A DNA stretch of 19,752 nt from Natrialbaceae archaeon (GCA_003552325.1 PUKM01000149.1:1-19752), one strand, 5' to 3'; counted from the stretch's first letter, positions 6,316 to 13,615 are shown. Translations and numbers: made by a program. Notes: a model not told the origin generated them from the letters alone.

Positions 6316-6771
6316 TCAGGCGTAGCGCTCGAGTTCCGGACGGTCGAGGTCTTCGAGGACGTTTCCAGCGGTCTCGTCGAGGAGGCTGCGACCCTCGGCG
6401 GTGATGCGTCGGCCCTCACCATCGGCGGTCTCGACGAGGTCGAGTTCCTCGAGTTGCTGCAGCGCGGTGCGGATGACGTTTCGCGAGCCATCAGCGCGTT
6501 TGTCGGGGGCGACCTGGTACCGGTTCGAGCCGCGTTTTGCGCCGCCGTACTCCGTCGCCAGTCGTTCGACGCCGACCGGACCGTCTGCAGCGACCTTCCG
6601 GAGCAAGCTTGCTGCGCGGGTTGCCCAGAACGCCTCCTGTTCGGGCGGGAGTTCTCGGTTGGTTCCGCTTTTCGTAAACGCTGCCCACTCCGGTTCCTCG
6701 AGGTCGTCTGTGAGTTCCTCGGCGAGCGCTTCGATGAGCGCTTCCGCCGGAACGTCGTACATCGTAGCCAT
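6316..6771 (-). CDS. rps19e: 30S ribosomal protein S19e
   Basis: The 151-residue protein matches the usual S19e length. It starts MATMYDVPAEALIEALAEEL and carries the hallmark WAAFTKSGTNRELPP at about residues 29-43. This is followed by FWATRAASLLRKVA, GPVGVERLATEYGGAKRGS (about 65-82), the basic loop HRNVI-equivalent SRNVIRTALQQLEELDLVE, and the end GRRITAEGRSLLDE. S19e is a small-subunit head protein found in archaea and eukaryotes and takes part in late small-subunit maturation. A TATA-like CTTAAAT lies 28 bases before the ATG at 6771, giving a leaderless transcript. It is probably the first gene of the S19e - PDCD5 - PP-loop unit, although 147 bases separate it from the PDCD5-like gene. 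The longer open frame upstream (to 7104) overlaps thiL antisense and is rejected. Confidence 0.96.
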   Translation of the reverse strand: MATMYDVPAEALIEALAEELTDDLEEPEWAAFTKSGTNRELPPEQEAFWATRAASLLRKVAADGPVGVERLATEYGGAKRGSNRYQVAPDKRADGSRNVIRTALQQLEELDLVETADGEGRRITAEGRSLLDETAGNVLEDLDRPELERYA

Positions 6772-6794
6772 TGGGGTTTCGTTCCCTCTGGCGG

Positions 6795-6802
6795 CATTTA
6801 AG
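6795..6802 (-). promoter_or_regulatory. TATA box for rps19e
   Basis: On the minus strand this reads CTTAAATG, centred 28 bases before the rps19e ATG at 6771. This is a good haloarchaeal TATA box at leaderless spacing. Confidence 0.6.
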
Positions 6803-6913
6803 GCCATCGTTGTCCCGTTCCGTGTCTCCCGGTGCGTTCGGGCGATTTGTGTACACTGTTCACACCGTGCCCGCAGTCGGTTCGTTTTTCGCCCCAGAGG
6901 CGAATAGCCGCCT

Positions 6914-7846
6914 ATGGACGAACGGGCCGCACTGGCCATGCTCGAGGACGTCCTCGAGCCGGTCGGCGACGATGCTGCCGTGGTCGACGACCTGGTGATC
7001 ACGACGGATATGCTCCACGAGCGGACGGACTTCCCACCGGGGACGACGAAGTACACTGCTGGATGGCGCGCCGTCGGGGCTTCGCTCTCTGACGTTGCCG
7101 CCATGGGGGCCGAGGCGACGGCCGCCGTCGCCGCCTACGCGGCTCCCGAGTTCGATGCGCGCGCACTCGAGGCGTTCGTCCGTGGGGCCCACGACGTGTG
7201 TACGTCCGTCGGGGCGTCCTACGTCGGCGGCGACCTCGACACCCACCAGGAGTTCACCGTCGCCACCACGGCAGTCGGCGAGACAGCTACCCCCGTCTTC
7301 CGGACGGGAGCACGCCCCGGTGACGCGCTCTGTGTGACCGGGGCGCTCGGTCGAAGCGCCGCTGCACTCGAGCAGTTTCAGGCACGCAACCTCGAGACCG
7401 CGAACGAACTCTTTCGGTTCGAGCCACGTGTCGACGCTGGCAAACACCTCGCCGAGTACGCCACCGCGATGATGGACTCGAGCGACGGACTCGCACGTTC
7501 ATTACACCAGCTAGGGGCGGCGTCGGAGTGTGGATTCGCCCTCGAGCGTGGATCGATTCCAGTCGCGGCGTCGCTCACTGCTGTCGACGAGGATGCCGAA
7601 CAGGCGACGTGGCCCACCGATATCGTCGACGACCCGGTACTCGAGCGGGCGATTACCTTCGGAGAGGATTTCGAACTCGTGTGTACGATGCCTCCCGAAA
7701 CAGTCGAGGTGGCGCGGTCGGCGCTCTCGTGTCCGTTGACGGTCATCGGCAGCGTCAGGGGCCCAGCCACCGGAATAACGATCGACGGAAATCCCCTGCC
7801 CGATGCCGGCTACACCCACGGCGGCGACGAGAGCGAGTCTAGTTGA
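6914..7846 (+). CDS. thiL: Thiamine-monophosphate kinase
   Basis: The 310-residue protein uses ATP to phosphorylate thiamine monophosphate to the cofactor thiamine diphosphate. ThiL signatures in order are: VGDDAAVV (GDD at 18-20), VITTDMLHERTDF (29-40), WRAVGASLSDVAAMGAEATA (51-70), YVGGDLDT (103-110), TGARPGDALCVTGALGRS (131-148), ATAMMDSSDGL (183-193) and ITFGEDFEL (247-255). The Asp-rich metal sites are intact and the length is normal. It is divergent from rps19e, sharing a 142-base upstream region, and its last 8 bases overlap the end of the convergent site-2 protease gene. The ATG at 6914 is the first in frame and begins next to the conserved core. No thiamine riboswitch is visible upstream. 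Confidence 0.96.
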   Translation: MDERAALAMLEDVLEPVGDDAAVVDDLVITTDMLHERTDFPPGTTKYTAGWRAVGASLSDVAAMGAEATAAVAAYAAPEFDARALEAFVRGAHDVCTSVGASYVGGDLDTHQEFTVATTAVGETATPVFRTGARPGDALCVTGALGRSAAALEQFQARNLETANELFRFEPRVDAGKHLAEYATAMMDSSDGLARSLHQLGAASECGFALERGSIPVAASLTAVDEDAEQATWPTDIVDDPVLERAITFGEDFELVCTMPPETVEVARSALSCPLTVIGSVRGPATGITIDGNPLPDAGYTHGGDESESS

Positions 7847-8963
7847 TGATCTCGACGGGTGCGGGCATGAAACAGAGCACGCCGAGCGCGAAGGTCACGA
7901 TGCCCAGGACGAACCGTTTCCGGTCGAGTCGGTCGTCATCCATCGGCACCGCTGGACCAGCCGCAGCGAGCAGGACGGCGAAGAAGCCCCAGAAGATCCA
8001 GATGAAGACCGCGTTCCAGCTGTAGTCGCCCACGTAGTAAAGGCCCGCGGCGAGGACGAAGAGCGCCCCCGGGACGAGTGCGGCGATGGTTTCCTGGAGC
8101 CGGCCGGCCATCGCGCGCAAGATGTGCCCCCCATCGAGTTGGCCGACCGGAATCAGGTTCAAGAAGGTGACGAACATGCCGACCCAGCCCCCGATGACCA
8201 CCGGGTTCACGTTCTGCGTCGGATCATCCGTGTACAGCGGCTGGTTGACCGCCGCCGCGATCAACTCGAGCATCGGCGGGAACCCGAGTTGGATCTGGGT
8301 GGCGTCTGGATCAGCGGCTCCCTCGGGGACGGGCACGGGTGGGAGGTAGAGGCCGACGACGGTGACGGCGACGGTCGCGACCAGACCCGCGAGCGGGCCA
8401 GCAACGCCGATATCGAAGAGTGCCTTCCGATTCGGCATGTGCCCTTTCATTTTGATGACGGCCCCCATCGTGCCAATCAGGGTCGGGACGGGGAGAAAGT
8501 ACGGAAGGGAGGCGTCGACGCGATGGTGACGGCTCAACACGTAGTGGCCCATCTCGTGGACCCCGAGAACGAACAGGATGGCGAGCGAAAAGGGCCAGGC
8601 GCGCCACATCTCGGTTGGCTCGGCGATGGGATCGATACCGTACCACATCGCCCCCGCGAACAGGGTCGAGGCGACCGTTGCGAGGAAGAGCACCACGTTG
8701 GTCCAGGGAATCCCGTCGATGCCTAAATCGATCGGCTCGGCCTCGAGGACGTACTCCCCGTGGTGAACCGTGAGCCGCACGTCGTACCCGGCTTCCCGGA
8801 ACACCCCCCAGAGTTCCCGCATCATGGGCTCGGGGGCCCGTTTCGGGGTTCCGTAGTACCGAATCGTCTCACCGTCGACGCGAATCTCGTAAACCGGAAA
8901 GAGCGATTCGATAGCCTCGAGCGGCGGCCCGTCTTGGGCGCGCTCGGGCGTGGCGGCATCCAT
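7839..8963 (-). CDS. Site-2 protease family intramembrane zinc metalloprotease (M50)
   Basis: The 374-residue polytopic membrane protein has a soluble N-terminal domain of about 85 residues (YEIRVDGETIRYYGTP) and then about six or seven hydrophobic helices. The zinc-binding motif LGVHEMGHYVLSRHH has HEMGH at 136-140. The third ligand motif FLNLIPVGQLDGGH is at 267-280. VPTLIGTMGAVIKMKGHMPN between the two is typical of the archaeal and plant EGY-like group. Such enzymes cut transmembrane segments of regulators inside the bilayer; the substrate is unknown. No PDZ domain is seen, unlike the second M50 protein in this window. The start at 8963 is supported by a TATA box 29 bases upstream. The 3' end overlaps thiL by 8 bases in convergent orientation. 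Confidence 0.93.
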   Translation of the reverse strand: MDAATPERAQDGPPLEAIESLFPVYEIRVDGETIRYYGTPKRAPEPMMRELWGVFREAGYDVRLTVHHGEYVLEAEPIDLGIDGIPWTNVVLFLATVASTLFAGAMWYGIDPIAEPTEMWRAWPFSLAILFVLGVHEMGHYVLSRHHRVDASLPYFLPVPTLIGTMGAVIKMKGHMPNRKALFDIGVAGPLAGLVATVAVTVVGLYLPPVPVPEGAADPDATQIQLGFPPMLELIAAAVNQPLYTDDPTQNVNPVVIGGWVGMFVTFLNLIPVGQLDGGHILRAMAGRLQETIAALVPGALFVLAAGLYYVGDYSWNAVFIWIFWGFFAVLLAAAGPAVPMDDDRLDRKRFVLGIVTFALGVLCFMPAPVEIIN

Positions 8964-8988
8964 TAGACAGGCGTTTGGGCTGGGTAGG

Positions 8989-8995
8989 TATAAAT
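8989..8995 (-). promoter_or_regulatory. TATA box for the M50 protease
   Basis: The plus strand reads TATAAAT (minus strand ATTTATA), centred 29 bases before the ATG at 8963. This implies a leaderless or nearly leaderless transcript. Confidence 0.65.
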
Positions 8996-9119
8996 CGACT
9001 GACGCCGGTCAGAGACGGACAGAAATCGTCGTTCGAGTGCTGTGCGCTGTGGGAGCCACGACTGACCGGACGGGGGCGGTCACGCCGCAGGTCAATAATA
9101 GAGCCGAGCACTATCTGGT

Positions 9120-9250
9120 CAGTGGATGCGTGGTGTCGAGGCTTCGCCTCGAGGTGTCTGGGATCGGTTGAAAGCATGGCGGATACTTGGATGGCTATGC
9201 TCGTGTAACTGCCCAGAGCCGCCGGAATGGAGGAGGCGGATGGGCAGTGG
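9120..9250. ncRNA. Possible structured RNA: three consecutive hairpins in a gene-free gap
   Basis: The gap 8964-9291 (328 bases) contains no credible gene. Within it lie three hairpins. The first is TCGAGGC/GCCTCGA with loop TTC (9136-9152). The second is AGCATGGC/GCTATGCT (8 bp with one G-T pair, 9173-9180 with 9194-9201). The third is CTGCCCA/TGGGCAG (9209-9215 with 9241-9247), enclosing CCGCC/GGCGG (9219-9223 with 9235-9239). An AATAATA element at 9093-9099 could be a plus-strand promoter with its start near 9122. The strand is undecided and the identity unknown; hairpins also arise by chance in GC-rich DNA. Confidence 0.25.
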
Positions 9251-9291
9251 ATCAATTCAGGGGTGGGCAGTCGTTCGTGGGCACGACGTAC

Positions 9292-9531
9292 CTATGCGGG
9301 GGCGACGCGCCAGGTGGTCGCGCTCGTGTAGGACCATTTCTCGATCTCGAGGTCGGTCGCTGACTCCGAAAGCTTCACCATGAGCGCACCGATCTCTTTC
9401 GGCGAGAGGCCGACGTCGTCGGCGATGAACTTCCCTTTGAAGTACATCTCGCCGTCATTGGCCTTTTCGCGCAGGTACTGTTTCAGGCGGTTTTCTTTGC
9501 AAGCCGTGGAGGGTTGGGCTGTCGTGCTCAT
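9292..9531 (-). CDS. Small conserved haloarchaeal protein, winged-helix-like (DUF7123 type, from memory)
   Basis: The 79-residue protein is KGKFIADDVGLSPKEIGALM in its middle (about residues 32-51), which reads like the helix-turn-helix of a winged-helix domain. A two-strand wing may follow (LEIEKWSYTSATTWRV). The N-terminal helix is RLKQYLREKANDGEMYF. I recall close relatives in almost all haloarchaea as a conserved protein of unknown function (DUF7123). A clear TATA box, TTTATAA, lies about 33 bases upstream, giving a leader of only a few bases. A second ATG at 9541 is out of frame. A group of palindromes at 9622-9698 lies 90-170 bases upstream and could be its control region. A DNA-binding role is inferred from the fold-like pattern only. 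Confidence 0.85.
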   Translation of the reverse strand: MSTTAQPSTACKENRLKQYLREKANDGEMYFKGKFIADDVGLSPKEIGALMVKLSESATDLEIEKWSYTSATTWRVAPA

Positions 9532-9560
9532 CGACAGTCATGGCTACTGGTGGCAGGAGG

Positions 9561-9567
9561 TTATAAA
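9561..9567 (-). promoter_or_regulatory. TATA box for the small winged-helix-like gene
   Basis: The minus strand reads TTTATAA, centred about 33 bases before the ATG at 9531. This predicts a leader of roughly 5-10 bases. Confidence 0.65.
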
Positions 9568-9621
9568 GGGAGGTTACTTGCCCCAGTTTCACTTTACTTC
9601 AGGGAATCAGGGGGTAATCGG

Positions 9622-9698
9622 CGTTTTACGCGAGTTCGATTGTCGTTTTAAAACGGCCCGAGAGGTTCTTAGACGTTTTAGAACCGGTTCTAATACGT
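9622..9698. promoter_or_regulatory. Cluster of palindromic, AT-rich operator-like sites
   Basis: CGTTTTA occurs three times, starting at 9622, 9644 and 9674. The second is part of the perfect 12-base palindrome CGTTTTAAAACG (9644-9655). The third leads into TTAGAACCGGTTCTAA (9678-9693), a perfect 16-base palindrome that extends to 26 bases (9673-9698) with one mismatched pair. A half-site GGTTCTTA lies at 9664-9671. The only gene that reads away from this block on either side is the small winged-helix-like gene (minus strand), whose TATA box is about 55 bases further on. moaE ends on the other side. Confidence 0.5.
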
Positions 9699-9781
9699 TA
9701 TCTTGAACGCGTAGTGAATACTGAATTACAGACCTTTTTTCGTCAGACACACATCAGAATAGTGCCAGATTTCACCGACTC

Positions 9782-10627
9782 TCACCGCTCGTGGACCCAA
9801 AACGTCTCCTCAACTGTCACTTCCTTTTTGAACAGGGGAACTTCGTCTTTCAGTCGGTTGATCCCATCTTCGACCGTTCGAAATGCCTCCTCGCGGTGAC
9901 CGGCGAGGACGACGACGTGAACGATGTCCTCACCGTCGGCGATCACGCCCGTCCGATGGTAGAGTTCGACGCCAAAGACACCGTCTCGAGCCTCGAGGTC
10001 GGCTTGCAGGGCTGCCATTCGCTGTTCGGCGACGCCTTCGTACTTTTCGAACTCGAGGAGTTCCGTTCGGACGTCGTTATCGCTATCTTTAGCCCGAACA
10101 CGTCCGGTAAACGTGGCGATCGCGCCGGCCCGGTCGGCCGTCTCACGCCGCTTAATCTGGGCCACCAAGCTTTCGAGGGTTTCGTAGGGGTCGGTTGCCT
10201 CGAGGGCGCGCTGGACGGCGGCCACGTCGAGGTCTCGCGCTTGTTCGACAGCGGCGAGGATGTGCTCGCCGTCGGTCTCGGGGGCTTCTGTGCTCCCGAC
10301 GACGATTGCAGGATGTGCCGACTGGTGCCGGTCGATGCCGGTAACGATGGCGTACGCACAGGTCGGAGCGAGGGCGTTCAGTGCGTCGGTCACCGTGAGA
10401 TCCGTGCCGGTGGCGGTCCAGTCGCCGTCGGCACCGAGGGCGTAGGTAACCTCACCGCCGGGGGTGACCGTGGCGTCCCGGACATCCGTAATGCCGTCGG
10501 CAATCGTGGCGTCGTATCGGACGACGCCGACGCGGCCCGATAGAGAGAGATGCTCGACGAGTTCGTCTACCACCCGATCGATCCGGTCGCCGGTGGCACC
10601 GTCGTCGATAATGCCGAGTACGTGCAT
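9782..10627 (-). CDS. moaE: MoaE (molybdopterin synthase large subunit) with an N-terminal MobB-like domain
   Basis: The 281-residue protein is about twice the length of plain MoaE. Residues about 144-281 are MoaE: GAIATFTGRVR (168-178), LEFEKYEGVAEQRM (191-204), HRTGVI (224-229), AGHREEAF (242-249) and NRLKDEVPLFKKEV (257-270). Two lysines there (Lys260 and Lys267 or 268) match the catalytic lysines of E. coli MoaE. Together with MoaD it puts the dithiolene sulfurs into precursor Z. Residues about 1-140 resemble MobB, but the expected P-loop region reads GIIDDGATGDRIDRV, lacking the GKT of a working nucleotide-binding loop. A TATA-like CTACAAAG lies 28 bases before the ATG at 10627, so the longer frame to 10726 is rejected. 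It is divergent from pyrH. Confidence 0.9.
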   Translation of the reverse strand: MHVLGIIDDGATGDRIDRVVDELVEHLSLSGRVGVVRYDATIADGITDVRDATVTPGGEVTYALGADGDWTATGTDLTVTDALNALAPTCAYAIVTGIDRHQSAHPAIVVGSTEAPETDGEHILAAVEQARDLDVAAVQRALEATDPYETLESLVAQIKRRETADRAGAIATFTGRVRAKDSDNDVRTELLEFEKYEGVAEQRMAALQADLEARDGVFGVELYHRTGVIADGEDIVHVVVLAGHREEAFRTVEDGINRLKDEVPLFKKEVTVEETFWVHER

Positions 10628-10650
10628 ACTACACAGGTGAACGCCAATCG

Positions 10651-10658
10651 CTTTGTAG
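10651..10658 (-). promoter_or_regulatory. TATA-like box for moaE
   Basis: The minus strand reads CTACAAAG, centred 28 bases before the ATG at 10627. This fixes that start as leaderless. Confidence 0.45.
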
Positions 10659-10728
10659 CTATCGTCGGCGCGTCCCGTCACGGCAGGGCGAGCGTGGAGA
10701 AACCGTCCACCGGACGGCGTTAACAACC

Positions 10729-10734
10729 CTTAAG
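10729..10734 (+). promoter_or_regulatory. TATA-like box for the pyrH-lysS operon
   Basis: CTTAAG is centred 30 bases before the pyrH ATG at 10762, in the 134-base divergent region shared with moaE. Confidence 0.45.
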
Positions 10735-10761
10735 ACGGCCTCCCGGTTACACCGCGATAAC

Positions 10762-11487
10762 ATGAAAGTGGTCGTTTCAATCGGCGGAAGCGTGCTGGCC
10801 CCCGAACCCGGCGCTGATCGGGTCAGGGCCCACGCCGCCGAAGTCACCGAACTGCTCGAGGACGGCTGTCGGGTCGGTGCCGTCGTCGGCGGTGGTGGTG
10901 TCGCTCGAGAGTACATTGGGGCCGCCCGAAACCTGGGTGCGAACGAGATCGAACTCGACCAGCTCGGGATCGACGTCACCCGACTCAACGCTCGTCTGCT
11001 CATCACCGCTCTCGGTGAAGACACCGTCACGGCTCCGGCTCGAGATTACGAGACGGCCGGCGAGGCCCTCCGATCTGGCGACGTTTGTGTCATGGGCGGG
11101 GTTGCACCCGCACAGACGACCGACGCGGTGGGGGCAGCCCTCGCCGAGTACGTCGACGCCGACTTGCTCGTGTACGCGACGAGTGTTCCCGGGGTCTACT
11201 CGGCCGACCCGAACGAGGACGACGACGCGACGAAGTACGCCGAACTCACGGGCAAGGAACTGGTGGACGTGATCGCTGGCCTCGAGATGAACGCTGGCTC
11301 GTCCGCGCCTGTGGATCTCCTCGCGGCGAAAATCATCCAGCGCTCAGGGATGCGAACGATCGTCCTCGACGGCACGGACCCGTCCCGGATCGGGCGGGCG
11401 GTGCGCTACGGCGAACACGACGGCACGGACGTCATCCCCGACGGCGCCGGTGCCGAACCGACGTATTGGGCGAGCGACGAACGATGA
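10762..11487 (+). CDS. pyrH: Uridylate (UMP) kinase, archaeal type
   Basis: The 241-residue amino-acid-kinase-fold enzyme phosphorylates UMP to UDP with ATP in pyrimidine synthesis. Signatures: MKVVVSIGGSVLAP (the Gly-rich N-terminal loop, in which archaeal enzymes have IGGS), VVGGGGVAREYI (41-52), GANEIELDQLGIDVTRLNA (59-77), MGGVAPAQTTDAV (111-123), YATSVPGVYSADP (138-150) and MNAGSSAPVDLLAAKII (176-192). The length suits the archaeal, shorter PyrH. The ATG at 10762 is preceded by a TATA-like box at leaderless spacing. Its stop codon overlaps the lysS start (ATGA at 11484-11487), so translation of the two is probably coupled. Confidence 0.96.
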   Translation: MKVVVSIGGSVLAPEPGADRVRAHAAEVTELLEDGCRVGAVVGGGGVAREYIGAARNLGANEIELDQLGIDVTRLNARLLITALGEDTVTAPARDYETAGEALRSGDVCVMGGVAPAQTTDAVGAALAEYVDADLLVYATSVPGVYSADPNEDDDATKYAELTGKELVDVIAGLEMNAGSSAPVDLLAAKIIQRSGMRTIVLDGTDPSRIGRAVRYGEHDGTDVIPDGAGAEPTYWASDER

Positions 11488-13187
11488 GTTCCGACGACAC
11501 CGTCGACGCCGATCCCTACACCCTCCAGCGTGACCCCGAGGAGGGCGACACAACCCATCACGTGTTCTGGGCCGACGAGGTTGCCGACCGGATCGAGGCT
11601 CGCGAGCCGGACGATCCAATCGTGATCAAAGGTGGGATCTCACCCTCCGGTGTGCCCCACCTGGGGAACATGAACGAGATCATGCGCGGCTACTACGTGG
11701 CCGAAGTGCTCCGCGAACGTGGCCACGAGGTCCGTCAGGTGTTCACCAGCGACGACCGCGACCCACTCCGTAAGCTCCCGCGAACCCTCTGTGACCTCGA
11801 GGGGAATCTCGTCGATCTCGGCGACGTGAACGCGGGCGCGCTGGGTCGAAATCTGGGTTCGCCCTACACGGCGATCCCCGACCCCTTCGGCTGCTGTGAC
11901 TCCTACGGTGACCACTTCTCACGGATCATCCAGGACAGCGCCGACGCCCTCGAGGTGCCGATCGACCTCGTCTCGACGACCGACCTCTACACCTCGGGCG
12001 CGTTCGACGACGTCGTCGAGTTCGTGCTCGAAAACCGCGAACGTGCCGCCGAGGTCCTCTCGAGTTACCAGGATACCGTCGACGCCGACTACGTGCCGTT
12101 CAATCCGATCTGTGCCGAGTGTGGGAAAGTGACTGAAACGGTGACCGACATCGACCTCGAGGACGGGACAGTCGCCTACGAGTGTACGGACATGGAGGCT
12201 GGCGACCGGACGATCAGTGGCTGTGGCCACGAGGGAACGGCCACGTTCCGGGACGGGAAAATGCCCTGGCGGTTCGAGTGGCCCGGCCAGTGGCAGGTGC
12301 TCGACGTCGACTTCGAACCCTTCGGGAAGGACCACGCGGAGGGATCCTGGCCCAGCGGCGATGACATCGCCCGAACCGTCTTCGACAGCGAGCCACCCGT
12401 GCCGATGGTCTACGAGTGGTTCACCCTCGACGACGAGCCCTTTTCGTCATCGGCGGGGAACGTCATCCTCGTCTCCGACGTCCTCACGTTGCTCGAGCCG
12501 GAAGTCCTCCGGTATTTCTTCGCGAAAGACCCCGCCAAGGCCCGGGATTTCAGCGTCGAGCGCCTCGACCTGCTGGTCGACGAGTTCGATCGCCTCGAGG
12601 CCATCTATTTCGGGGAGGTCGACGCCAGCGAGGACGAACAGGCCTTCGCCGACCGGGTCTATCCGCTGGTGATAGGTGGGGCCGACGGGCTCCACTCCGT
12701 CTCGTCGGGTGAGCCAGCCGACCGCGTTCGGCTCCCCTACACCTTCGCCGCCGTCCTTGGAATGACCGACGACCCCGACCTCCGCGAGGAAATCGCTCGC
12801 AGAGAGGGCCACATCCCCGACGACGCCCCACAGTGGGCCGTCGACGGCGCACTCGAGCGTGTCGAGCGAGCGCAGGCGTGGGCCCGCCGGACCGAAAACC
12901 AGTTCGATTACGAACTCAAGCGCACCGAAATTCCCGAGCACGATTTCGATGCCGACACCGAGGCCGCCCTCGAGGACCTGGCCGACTTCGTCGAGGCGGG
13001 CCACGACGGTGAGGCGATCCAGGGCGAAATTTACGAGGCGGCCAGACGCCACGACGTGGCCGTGGGGGACTTTTTCGCCGCAGGCTATCGGCTCTTTTTC
13101 GACGAGGACCAGGGGCCGAAACTCGGCCCCTTCTTGGCGAAGGTGGATCAGACGTTCGTGGTCGAGCGGTTGCGCCGCGAGCGGTGA
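11484..13187 (+). CDS. lysS: Lysyl-tRNA synthetase, class I
   Basis: The 567-residue enzyme charges tRNA-Lys. It is the archaeal class I form (also called lysK), not the class II form of most bacteria. The HIGH-type motif is SGVPHLGNMNE (HLGN at 59-62). The KMSKS-type motif is FSSSAGNVI (320-328), lacking the leading lysine of the canonical form; I recall haloarchaeal enzymes as similar. Other family elements are VFTSDDRDPLRKLP, PDPFGCCDSYGDHF (132-145), a zinc-ribbon-like CAECGK with a later CGH (210-249), the EYLK-like FEPFGKDHAEGSWPSGDD (277-294), and the helical C-terminal anticodon-binding domain. The start at 11484 overlaps the pyrH stop; the frame is open further upstream only as a shadow of pyrH. 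A T-run 32 bases after the stop may end the operon. Confidence 0.97.
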   Translation: MSSDDTVDADPYTLQRDPEEGDTTHHVFWADEVADRIEAREPDDPIVIKGGISPSGVPHLGNMNEIMRGYYVAEVLRERGHEVRQVFTSDDRDPLRKLPRTLCDLEGNLVDLGDVNAGALGRNLGSPYTAIPDPFGCCDSYGDHFSRIIQDSADALEVPIDLVSTTDLYTSGAFDDVVEFVLENRERAAEVLSSYQDTVDADYVPFNPICAECGKVTETVTDIDLEDGTVAYECTDMEAGDRTISGCGHEGTATFRDGKMPWRFEWPGQWQVLDVDFEPFGKDHAEGSWPSGDDIARTVFDSEPPVPMVYEWFTLDDEPFSSSAGNVILVSDVLTLLEPEVLRYFFAKDPAKARDFSVERLDLLVDEFDRLEAIYFGEVDASEDEQAFADRVYPLVIGGADGLHSVSSGEPADRVRLPYTFAAVLGMTDDPDLREEIARREGHIPDDAPQWAVDGALERVERAQAWARRTENQFDYELKRTEIPEHDFDADTEAALEDLADFVEAGHDGEAIQGEIYEAARRHDVAVGDFFAAGYRLFFDEDQGPKLGPFLAKVDQTFVVERLRRER

Positions 13188-13218
13188 GCGCGCTTGAGGC
13201 AGTATCGCCAATTATCCG

Positions 13219-13224
13219 TTTTTT
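13219..13224 (+). terminator. T-run after lysS
   Basis: Six Ts begin 32 bases after the lysS stop codon without a strong hairpin, as in archaeal U-rich termination. Confidence 0.45.
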
Positions 13225-13267
13225 GTAGTGTAATGCTATCAGATTCGTAGCTAGGGTTTTAGTCGCC

Positions 13268-13277
13268 GGTTTATAAA
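13268..13277 (+). promoter_or_regulatory. TATA-like box in the lysS-lipoprotein gap
   Basis: TTTATAAAA is a strong TATA match in a near-palindromic setting (CCGG-TTTATAAA-ACGG). A transcript would start near 13300, just before an ATG at 13311. No convincing gene follows, so it may drive a decayed gene or an RNA. Confidence 0.35.
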
Positions 13278-13310
13278 ACGGTTATTAGTAATCGATTGAT
13301 CCCCTCCTCA

Positions 13311-13589
13311 ATGTCAACGCCCGGTCAGGGCGGTTGGTCTCGAGTTGCCGTTATCCAACCCAAGACACTGGCGACCGAGAAGTCCCACGGAACGGTCGTG
13401 TTTCTTTTGGCTGGGTCCGTCGGTTTGCTACTGGAGACTGCCCTGAAAGCCCCGACCCGCTCGAGGGCTGCGACTCGCTGCGATCCTCGGACTCCGTCCT
13501 GCGGTTCTTGCGTCGTCTCGCTCCGCGAGCGAGTCGCCCCTTTCGACCCCACCCAGCGGCGGTTGTTCGGCGGGCTTTCGCCTCACTGA
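13311..13589 (+). other. Gene-free block: possible decayed small ORF running into a GC-rich repeat-like sequence
   Basis: The stretch 13188-13646 (459 bases) has no gene I can defend. An open frame from the ATG at 13311 begins plausibly after the TATA-like box (MSTPGQGGWSRVAVIQPK, then a hydrophobic FLLAGSVGLLLETAL). It then turns into Arg/Cys/Pro-rich sequence of a kind often produced when GC-rich intergenic DNA is translated. That second part (about 13444-13580) starts with TGAAAGCCCC and ends with CGGGCTTTCG, inverted copies of GAAAGCCC. It holds several CTCGCT/GCGAG-type short hairpins. I recall similar blocks (CCCCTTTCGACCCCACCCAG) dispersed in haloarchaeal genomes. It may be an interspersed repeat inserted into, or after, a small gene. 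Confidence 0.4.
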
Positions 13590-13615
13590 ACACTGACCCC
13601 CGTACTAGGGGAAAG

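Noticed and set aside
6772..6913. Thiamine pyrophosphate riboswitch before thiL
   Set aside because: No CUGAGA-type conserved core is present, and the gene appears to have little or no leader.
9120..9250. H/ACA guide RNA
   Set aside because: An ACA follows one hairpin on the minus strand, but the internal loop is only 1 by 3 bases and no kink-turn is seen.
8869..9255. Minus-strand open frame of 128 codons upstream of the M50 protease
   Set aside because: It overlaps the start of the M50 gene in another frame and the TATA box, and its composition is not haloarchaeal.
12447..13211. Minus-strand open frame of 254 codons
   Set aside because: Antisense shadow of lysS with no recognisable motif.
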